Source of the DNA: Gp7-AA10 sp035516895
GTDB taxonomy: Bacteria; Acidobacteriota; Thermoanaerobaculia; Gp7-AA8
Direction: 5' to 3'
Assembly (NCBI GenBank): GCA_035516895.1
Contig: DATIZY010000237.1
Coordinates: 1-16,027 of the forward strand
DNA length: 16,027 bases
Below the pieces are notes generated by a model, which did not search any database, was not told the DNA's origin, and saw only the letters and a program-made list of their open reading frames with translations. The position numbers and the translations under genes were made by a program. Every line of letters starts with the position of its first letter. Position 1 is the first letter of the stretch. Shown piece by piece: positions 1-4,620 of the stretch.

Positions 1-479
1 AGCCCTTTGGCGAGCTCGTAGCAGAAGATCGCTACCGCCTGTGCGAGGTTCATCGTCGGCGTGTCGGGCGCCGTGGGAATCACTGCCGTGCGCTGGCACA
101 TCGCGATCTCCTCGCCGCTGAGGCCCCACTCTTCGCGCCCGAACACGAGCGCCAGCGTGTGCTCGTCGCCGAGCGTCTCCTCGGCGAGTCGCGCGACTTC
201 GACCGGCGCGAGCTGCTCGTAGACGTGCCGGCCGCGTATGGCGGTCGTCGCGACGCTGAGATGCACGTCGGCGAGCGCTTCGCGCAGCGACGGGAAGCGA
301 AGCGCCGACTGCACGACGTCCGCGCCGCCCTTCGCCCACCACTCCGACTCGTCGCGCGTGATCTGCGGCCGGGCACCGACAATCGCCAGCTCGCGAAATC
401 CGAAGTTCTTCATCGCGCGTGCCGCCGCGCCGACGTTCCCGGCCTCTTTCGGCTCGACGAGTACAACGCGAAGACGCAT
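1..479 (-). CDS. trmJ: TrmJ-like SpoU-family tRNA 2'-O-methyltransferase, 3' end cut by window edge
   Basis: This is a SPOUT-fold RNA methyltransferase of the TrmH/TrmJ family, which transfers a methyl group from SAM to a ribose 2'-OH in RNA. In Enterobacteria TrmJ acts on tRNA position 32. About 159 N-terminal residues are visible. They read MRLRVVLVEP, then motif 1 (NVGAAARAMKNFG, about residues 14-26), motif 2 (LVFGREEWGLSGEE) and motif 3 (TPTMNLAQAVAIFCYEL). The order and spacing match the SpoU catalytic knot. The ATG at 479-477 is the only start that fits; no clear Shine-Dalgarno sequence precedes it. The gene lies 26 bp downstream of the 506-976 gene on the same strand and may be co-transcribed. 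It could instead be a different TrmH-family paralogue, because the C-terminal part that would help to decide lies outside the window. Confidence 0.85.
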   Translation of the reverse strand, partial: MRLRVVLVEPKEAGNVGAAARAMKNFGFRELAIVGARPQITRDESEWWAKGGADVVQSALRFPSLREALADVHLSVATTAIRGRHVYEQLAPVEVARLAEETLGDEHTLALVFGREEWGLSGEEIAMCQRTAVIPTAPDTPTMNLAQAVAIFCYELAKG

Positions 480-505
480 GGATGGCCGCAACGTAGCGCC
501 GATTC

Positions 506-976
506 TCAGCCCGTGCCGGCCGGCTGAGAGCCGGCCCTGCATTCTGTTCGCACTTCTACGCCTTGTTCTTCGAACTCCTGCTCGAGCAGGTCGGCCCACG
601 CGCTCATGTACAGCACGACGTCCTCCCGCCTGTTGAAGCGCAAGTGCCGTCCGGCACGGCGTAGCACATCGAGGTCGGAGAGTTTCTCGAGATTGCGGAC
701 GTCGGTGCGGGTCAGGCCGATGTCGAACATCGCCGCGAGGACGACGTCGATGAGATTGCCGCTCGCCGGACAGTAGTCGTTCGCCTGCTGCTCCCAGTCG
801 CCTTCGCGAACGAGGGCCGAGGAGTGGATTTCGGAGCTGCGAAGGCCGGTGATCGACTGCGCGAGGTGACCGCAGTTGCACATCCCCATGTGCCCCCACT
901 GGTACGATACGTTGCTCGCAAGGCGCTGCGCCGTTTGTCGCAGTGCGCCGATGAGCTCGTGGTTGGCGCGAGCCAT
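506..976 (-). CDS. Conserved hypothetical protein with GHMGxCNCG motif
   Basis: The protein has 156 residues. The start is the ATG at 976-974 (MARANHELIGALRQ). A longer open frame reaches 1051, but it would run across the divergent DUF4142 start. Near residues 26-36 it carries WGHMGMCNCGH with two cysteines (C33, C35), and a third cysteine sits in NDYCPASG (C69). This spacing suggests a possible metal or redox site, which is inference. I recall similar uncharacterised proteins in Bacteroidetes and other environmental phyla, but I know no function. There is no signal peptide or membrane segment, so it is probably cytoplasmic. It lies head to head with the DUF4142 gene (29 bp between starts) and upstream of the TrmJ-like gene. 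Oddly, its last dozen codons are written by a GC-rich hairpin at 518-536, so the native end may have been replaced by repeat sequence. Confidence 0.8.
   Translation of the reverse strand: MARANHELIGALRQTAQRLASNVSYQWGHMGMCNCGHLAQSITGLRSSEIHSSALVREGDWEQQANDYCPASGNLIDVVLAAMFDIGLTRTDVRNLEKLSDLDVLRRAGRHLRFNRREDVVLYMSAWADLLEQEFEEQGVEVRTECRAGSQPAGTG
518..536. repeat. Perfect GC-rich hairpin inside the 3' end of the 506-976 gene
   Basis: GGCCGGCT (518-525) and AGCCGGCC (529-536) form a perfect 8-bp stem around a GAG loop. It sits just before the stop codon of the 506-976 gene. It resembles the GCCGGCC hairpin at 10638-10654, so it may belong to a dispersed hairpin family or work as a terminator-like or RNA-stabilising structure. 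No T-tract follows. Confidence 0.6.
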
Positions 977-1005
977 GCGAAAAGAATAGCGCGGAGTGGA
1001 ATGCG
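977..1005. promoter_or_regulatory. Short divergent intergenic region between two starts
   Basis: Only 29 bp separate the divergent starts at 976 (minus) and 1006 (plus), so any promoters must overlap each other or lie inside the opposite gene. On the plus strand a GGAGTGGAA stretch (about 991-1000) precedes the DUF4142 ATG and is a plausible ribosome binding site. No clear -10 or -35 boxes are visible. Confidence 0.35.
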
Positions 1006-1530
1006 ATGAAATTCCGAAGTGCCCTGATCGTGATGATGCTCGCCGCCGCATGCGCGAGCACGCAGCAGCCCGGGAAGCTGACCGATCCGCAGATTGCGAT
1101 GGTCATGCGCGTCGTCAATCTGAGCGAGGTGCGTGAAGGCGAGCTCGCGCGCGACAAAGCGGCGGGCACGGCCGTCCGCGATTTCGCGCAGACGATGATC
1201 AACGAGCACGACGCGCAGAACAACAAAGCGGAGGCGGCGCTGTCGGCGAAGGACATCAACTCCGAAGACACGGCGCTCAGCCGGCAGCTCGATGCAGCCT
1301 CCGGCGCCGCGGCCGACCGGCTTCGGGCGCTCAGCGGCGCCGCGTTCGATCGCGCGTACATGGATCGCGAAGTCGAGGCGCATCAGAACGCGCTGAACCT
1401 GATCGACACGAAGCTGATGCCGAACGCGCGCAACAAGCTGGTCAAGCAGCAGCTCACCGCGCTCCGCACTTTGGTTGAGACGCACCTCACGCGCGCGAAG
1501 CAGATTCAGGCTTCGCTGCCGGCGGCATGA
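1006..1530 (+). CDS. DUF4142-domain lipoprotein
   Basis: The protein has 174 residues. It starts with a lipoprotein signal: a positive start (MKFR), a hydrophobic core and the lipobox LAAAC, with the lipidated cysteine at about residue 16, so it is probably anchored in an envelope membrane. The rest is a helical DUF4142 domain (ferritin-like bundle family). It shows the family pattern of an N-terminal EVREGELA helix, FAQTMINEHDAQNNKA in the middle and YMDREVEAHQNAL plus LVETHLTRAKQIQ towards the end. DUF4142 proteins have no firm biochemical function. The ATG has a GGAGTGG-like ribosome site just upstream. The gene lies divergent to the 506-976 gene, and gluQ follows on the same strand after a palindromic repeat of about 55 bp. 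Confidence 0.88.
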   Translation: MKFRSALIVMMLAAACASTQQPGKLTDPQIAMVMRVVNLSEVREGELARDKAAGTAVRDFAQTMINEHDAQNNKAEAALSAKDINSEDTALSRQLDAASGAAADRLRALSGAAFDRAYMDREVEAHQNALNLIDTKLMPNARNKLVKQQLTALRTLVETHLTRAKQIQASLPAA

Positions 1531-1534
1531 GAAT

Positions 1535-1591
1535 CACCACAGACGGCGCAGAGAAGACGGAGAACTCTGTGTACTCTGTGTCTCCGTGGTG
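1535..1591. repeat. Palindromic repeat with about 9-nt period, reaching the gluQ start
   Basis: The stretch begins CACCAC (1535-1540) and ends GTGGTG (1586-1591). The left half falls into nonamers CACCACAGA, CGGCGCAGA, GAAGACGGA. The right half reads CTCTGTGTA, CTCTGTGTC, TCCGTGGTG. Their complements resemble each other, giving an imperfect inverted repeat. I recall near-identical CACCACGGAGACAC-type motifs recurring between genes in many environmental bacterial genomes. The right end contains the GTG codons that are the only plausible starts for gluQ. Confidence 0.75.
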
Positions 1592-2461
1592 AATGTCGCC
1601 GGAAGATTCGCCCCGTCGCCGACCGGCCCGCTGCACTTCGGCAGCCTCGTTGCCGCGGCCGGGTCGTGGCTCTTCGCACGCGCGGCGGGAGGGCGGTGGC
1701 TCGTGCGCATCGAGGATCTCGACACGGCGCGCGTCGTCCCCGGATCGGAACAGGAGATCCTCGGCTCGCTCCGGCGATACGGACTCGAATGGGACGGCGA
1801 GGTGGTGCGCCAGTCGGAGCGCACCGCGCTTTACGACGCGGCGCTCGCGAGGCTGCGCGAGCGCGGGCTCGCATACGACTGCGGCTGCTCGCGCGCTGAA
1901 GTCGAGCGCGCCGCGTCCGCGCCGGCCGGGGCCGAGCCGGTATACCCGCGCACGTGCCGGAACGGGCTTCCGCCGGGACGCACAGCGCGCGCGGTGCGAT
2001 TTCGCGCGCCGGAGGATGTGATCGCGTTCGAGGATGCGATCGCCGGCCATTTCGAAGCGAGCGTCGACGATTTCGTCATCAAACGCGCCGACGGTCCGTA
2101 TGCGTACCAGCTCGCCGTTGTCGTCGACGACGCCGAGCAGGGCGTGACGCAGGTCGTTCGCGGCGCGGACCTTCTGTCCTCGACTCCGCGGCAGATCGCC
2201 CTGCAGCGCGCCCTCGCTCTTCCGCAGCCGGAGTATGCTCATCTGCCGGTGGTTTTAGGGAAGGATGGACGGAAACTCGGTAAGCGCGAGGGTGCGCTGC
2301 CGCTGCCGGACCTCGACGAATCGCGCGTTCGGGATACACTCGGCAGCGCGCTGCAGTTTCTGGGCATGGAAGTCCCGCCGGGGACGCCGGCGGAAATGCT
2401 CGAAAGCGCGCTCCGTTTGACGCGCGCGAGGCGCTACGCGACAATCGACCAACAAATTTGA
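1589..2461 (+). CDS. gluQ: Glutamyl-Q tRNA(Asp) synthetase
   Basis: GluQ is a shortened glutamyl-tRNA synthetase lacking the anticodon-binding half. It attaches glutamate to queuosine at position 34 of tRNA(Asp). The 290-residue product has the expected length and features. It opens with GRFAPSPTGPLHFGSL (HIGH-like HFGS at 16-19), followed by RWLVRIEDLD. A zinc site is built from C98, C100, Y119 and C123. KLGKR at about 229-233 stands for the KMSKS loop. The N-terminal homology begins within a few residues of GTG 1589, so this GTG, or GTG 1586, must be the start; both lie in the right arm of the preceding palindrome. No Shine-Dalgarno sequence is well placed; the nearest GGAG is more than 20 nt upstream. 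It follows the DUF4142 gene and lies 14 bp upstream of the SWIB gene. Confidence 0.93.
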   Translation: MNVAGRFAPSPTGPLHFGSLVAAAGSWLFARAAGGRWLVRIEDLDTARVVPGSEQEILGSLRRYGLEWDGEVVRQSERTALYDAALARLRERGLAYDCGCSRAEVERAASAPAGAEPVYPRTCRNGLPPGRTARAVRFRAPEDVIAFEDAIAGHFEASVDDFVIKRADGPYAYQLAVVVDDAEQGVTQVVRGADLLSSTPRQIALQRALALPQPEYAHLPVVLGKDGRKLGKREGALPLPDLDESRVRDTLGSALQFLGMEVPPGTPAEMLESALRLTRARRYATIDQQI

Positions 2462-2475
2462 CGGGAGAAGAATAG

Positions 2476-2757
2476 ATGGCGACTGCGAAAAAGGGATCGA
2501 GCTCCAAAGGGGGCGGTAAAGGTTTGGCGGCGGAGGTGCAGCCGAGTGCGGATCTGGCGGCGATCGTCGGCAGCAAACCGATTCCGCGGAGCGAAGTGAC
2601 CAAGAAGGTGTGGGACTACATCAAGGCCCACGGCCTGCAGGACCAGCAGAACAAGCGCATGATCAACGCCGACGACAATCTGAAGAAGATCTTCGGCGGC
2701 AAGAAGCAGGTCTCGATGTTCGAGATGACTGCGCTTGTGAACAAACACCTGAGCTAG
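2476..2757 (+). CDS. Small SWIB/MDM2-domain protein
   Basis: The protein has 93 residues. A lysine, glycine and serine-rich N-terminal tail (about residues 1-18) resembles a DNA-binding tail. A SWIB fold follows: LAAIVGSKPIPRSEVTKKVW, then DYIKAHGLQDQQNKRMINAD, and a C-terminal helix after FGGKKQVSMFEM. SWIB domains are best known from eukaryotic SWI/SNF complexes and MDM2. In bacteria they occur as stand-alone small proteins and fused to topoisomerase I in Chlamydia, with a suspected role in chromatin or nucleoid organisation. The start is well set by GGGAGAAG about 6 nt before the ATG. It lies 14 bp after gluQ, probably in one transcript, and ends at a strong hairpin (2764-2798). DNA binding is inference. 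Confidence 0.92.
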   Translation: MATAKKGSSSKGGGKGLAAEVQPSADLAAIVGSKPIPRSEVTKKVWDYIKAHGLQDQQNKRMINADDNLKKIFGGKKQVSMFEMTALVNKHLS

Positions 2758-2763
2758 CGCGTA

Positions 2764-2798
2764 GCGGGTGGCGGTTGGGTTGCCCACCCGCCACCTGC
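2764..2798. terminator. Strong GC hairpin between convergent genes, heptamer-built
   Basis: GCGGGTGGCGG (2764-2774) pairs with CCGCCACCTGC (2788-2798) in an 11-bp stem with one G-U pair. An inner TGGG/CCCA pairing closes a three-base loop. It lies between the convergent SWIB gene (stop at 2757) and the lipoprotein gene (stop at 2812), so it is well placed as a two-way transcription end or RNA-protecting structure. No T-tract follows on either strand, so a classical intrinsic terminator is not certain. The arms also divide into 7-nt units, as in the other arrays of this window. Confidence 0.55.
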
Positions 2799-2811
2799 CA
2801 ATTCCTTCCCG

Positions 2812-3231
2812 CTATCTCAATCCAGTATCGATGTTCACGTTGAGCGTCGTGGTGACGTGCGCGTGGATGTCGACCGTCTTCGGCAGGTCGCTCGTGCGAT
2901 CGAGACCGACGCCTTTCAGATCGACGAGATACGCCGCCGGGACGAGGTCGACCGCATAGAGTCCCTGGCTGTCGATGTCGACCGTGAAGACGAGCTGAGT
3001 CTTCGCCGCGTCGTACACGAGAATTTTTCGAAGCGAATACGCGCTCGGCGGCGTCGGGCAGGGCTGCCCCGGCTGATCGACCGGGCAGTTCGGTCCGATC
3101 GTGACGATGCCGGCGAGGCGGCCGCGTGCCTGCGAATTCTGGTCGAGCGGCGCCGTCGGACTGTGACACGCAGCGGCGATGAGGATCGCGGCGCTAAGGA
3201 GCCGCGTCGAGGATCGCGTGAGCGACTTCAT
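2812..3231 (-). CDS. Small lipoprotein with carboxypeptidase-regulatory-like fold
   Basis: The protein has 139 residues. An N-terminal lipoprotein signal ends in the lipobox IAAAC with the cysteine at about residue 22, so it should be membrane-anchored outside the cytoplasm. The mature part has the look of a single beta-sandwich repeat: GRLAGIVTIGPNCPV, then RKILVYDA, VDIDSQGLYAVDLVPAAYLVDL and a C-terminal strand. This pattern (GxVTIGPxCPV and AYxxRKxxVY) recalls carboxypeptidase-regulatory-like domains. The ATG at 3231 lies 38 bp inside the end of the upstream VirJ-like gene in another frame, which suggests translational coupling. It is the last gene of the mprF cluster and ends at the shared hairpin. 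A role in that cluster is not shown by the sequence. Confidence 0.8.
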   Translation of the reverse strand: MKSLTRSSTRLLSAAILIAAACHSPTAPLDQNSQARGRLAGIVTIGPNCPVDQPGQPCPTPPSAYSLRKILVYDAAKTQLVFTVDIDSQGLYAVDLVPAAYLVDLKGVGLDRTSDLPKTVDIHAHVTTTLNVNIDTGLR

Positions 3232-3844
3232 CGTATCGGCCGGCGTAGTGGTGACCGCCCTTCTCGCGGAGAATTCTAAACTGCGACGGGTCGAGAGTCG
3301 GGCAAAGCGAGTCCTTCTCCCGCTCGCCGTAGACGCAGAGCACGTTGAGGCCGCGCAGCGACTCGATCTCCGGCTGCACTTCGAACAGCGGCGGATGCCG
3401 AACGTAGCGCAGGATGCTCCAGAACGGGTGGTATTCGAAGTTGATCGTGGGCTCGGGACCGAGGAGCGCGACGAGGTCGATCGACGATCGCAAATCGGGC
3501 GGCAGACGATTGATCATGAACGGCAGCACGTCCGCGCCGCGCGAGAATCCGATCAGAATGAATTTCTGCTTGTTCCAGCGCTGCTGATACGCGCGAATCA
3601 GATCGGCGAGCGAACACGCGCTCGTTTCCGCGGTGCGGCGCGTCGCGTAGTACGGCGGCGTGACGAAACCGACCACCGCGACGCCGTTCTTCGTCAGCAC
3701 CGTCGTGATCTTTCGATCGACCGGCCGCCAACCGCCGTCGCCGCTCAGAAAAATCGCCAGGCGAGCCATGGCGCCGTGCGCCGGAAATTCCCGGACCGGC
3801 GCCGGAGGGCAGTTCGTGAGAAGCGCGAAGAGGAGCGGGATCAT
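3194..3844 (-). CDS. VirJ/AcvB-family alpha/beta hydrolase, second copy
   Basis: The 216-residue product belongs to the VirJ family (Pfam VirJ). In Agrobacterium the related AcvB is a periplasmic hydrolase of lysyl-phosphatidylglycerol. Seen here: the family signature LSGDGGW (33-39), the nucleophile elbow GFSRGADVLPFMINRLP with Ser101, an acid candidate in YGEREKDSLCP (Asp178) and the histidine region GGHHY (His198/199). A catalytic triad therefore looks complete. The N-terminus MIPLLFALLTNCPP is hydrophobic and could be a short signal or a poor lipobox; export is likely but not certain. The ATG overlaps the stop of the upstream copy by four bases (ATGA, 3841-3844), which argues for this start over a longer open frame reaching 4216. 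Its end overlaps the lipoprotein gene start. It differs from the first copy around residues 62-80 and 138-160. Confidence 0.87.
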   Translation of the reverse strand: MIPLLFALLTNCPPAPVREFPAHGAMARLAIFLSGDGGWRPVDRKITTVLTKNGVAVVGFVTPPYYATRRTAETSACSLADLIRAYQQRWNKQKFILIGFSRGADVLPFMINRLPPDLRSSIDLVALLGPEPTINFEYHPFWSILRYVRHPPLFEVQPEIESLRGLNVLCVYGEREKDSLCPTLDPSQFRILREKGGHHYAGRYDEVAHAILDAAP

Positions 3845-4482
3845 GGCAGATTGCGAAGAATGATCGCGGCGAGCCGCTCGTAGCCGCCGTCGAAATGATG
3901 CGCGCCCTTCAGCTTGACGATGTCGAAACGCGGGCCGTTCAGCTCGGGACAAAGCGAGTCGTTGTCGTCCTCGCCATAAATACACATGATATTTTGTGAT
4001 GATAACGCATCTACTTCCGGTTTCACTCGCAGACCGCCTTTCGAGCTTCGCATCCAGTCGCCGACATGGAACTCGAACTCGACCGTCGGGCTGGGACCCA
4101 GGAGCGCGACGGCGCGCGTTTTCGCCCGCAGCCCGGCCGGCAGGCGATTGATCATCGCCGGCAGGACGTCCGCGCCGCGCGAATAGCCGACGTACAGCAC
4201 CCTTTCCTTTTTCCACCCCGCCAGGTACATCTCCAGGATGGTTTGCAGATCGCGCGCCGCCGACTCGGGCGTGCGCCTCGTCCAGAAGTACTGCAGCGCG
4301 TTGAGACCGACCACGGGCATGCCGTTCGCGGCGAGCTCGCGCGCGATGGCTTTGTCGATTGCCGCCCAGCCGCCGTCGCCGGAGATCAGCACGACGAGCG
4401 TGTCGGATGTGCCGCGCGTCGCGGGGACCTCGATGAGCGGGAGCTTTGTTGCAACGGTGACTGCAAGAAAGAGAGAAAGCAT
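3841..4482 (-). CDS. VirJ/AcvB-family alpha/beta hydrolase, first copy
   Basis: The 213-residue product is a close relative of the next gene. It has LISGDGGW (32-39), the nucleophile elbow GYSRGADVLPAMINRLP with Ser101, the acid region YGEDDNDSLCP (about 169-179) and GAHHFDGGYE with His195/196. The N-terminus MLSLFLAVTVATKLPL looks like a short export signal, so a periplasmic hydrolase is expected. By analogy with AcvB the substrate could be aminoacylated phosphatidylglycerol, which fits the mprF gene upstream; this is inference. An alternative ATG at 4566 would add 28 residues, encoded largely by the AT-rich repeat, so I prefer 4482. Neither start has a visible Shine-Dalgarno sequence. A run of about ten AT-rich codons near residues 160-169 stands out from the GC-rich gene. 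Confidence 0.87.
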   Translation of the reverse strand: MLSLFLAVTVATKLPLIEVPATRGTSDTLVVLISGDGGWAAIDKAIARELAANGMPVVGLNALQYFWTRRTPESAARDLQTILEMYLAGWKKERVLYVGYSRGADVLPAMINRLPAGLRAKTRAVALLGPSPTVEFEFHVGDWMRSSKGGLRVKPEVDALSSQNIMCIYGEDDNDSLCPELNGPRFDIVKLKGAHHFDGGYERLAAIILRNLP

Positions 4483-4492
4483 CAGGTTTCGG

Positions 4493-4613
4493 ATTTCAAA
4501 TTTCAAATGAAAAATGAAAAATGAAAACGCGATGCGAACAAATTCCGACTCGACTGTTCGGTGCATTTTTCATTTTTCATTTTGAATTTGAAATTTGAAA
4601 TTTGAAATTTCAG
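4493..4613. repeat. AT-rich heptamer palindrome between mprF and the first virJ-like gene
   Basis: The left arm holds ATTTCAA twice (4493-4506) and ATGAAAA three times (4507-4527). The right arm holds ATTTTTC twice (4565-4578), ATTTTGA, then ATTTGAA three times (4586-4606) and ATTTCAG. AAATGAAAAATGAAAAATG (4505-4523) pairs perfectly with 4564-4582 over 19 bp around a central segment of about 40 bp. It fills almost all of the 138-bp gap between the mprF stop (4621) and the virJ-like start (4482), and is far more AT-rich than the surrounding genes. It could act as an RNA structure, an attenuator or a transcription stop within the cluster. Confidence 0.85.
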
Positions 4614-4620
4614 TATCCGA

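Noticed and set aside
712..1485. A 257-codon minus-strand frame opposite the DUF4142 gene
   Set aside because: It overlaps two well-supported genes (the 506-976 gene in another frame and the DUF4142 gene on the other strand) and has no family features.
1475..1588. N-terminal extension of gluQ upstream of GTG 1589
   Set aside because: It would overlap the end of the DUF4142 gene and translate the palindromic repeat. The enzyme family needs only a few residues before GRFAPSP.
3845..4216. Long N-terminal extension of the second virJ-like gene
   Set aside because: It would lie wholly inside the first copy in another frame. The ATGA overlap start gives a normal protein.
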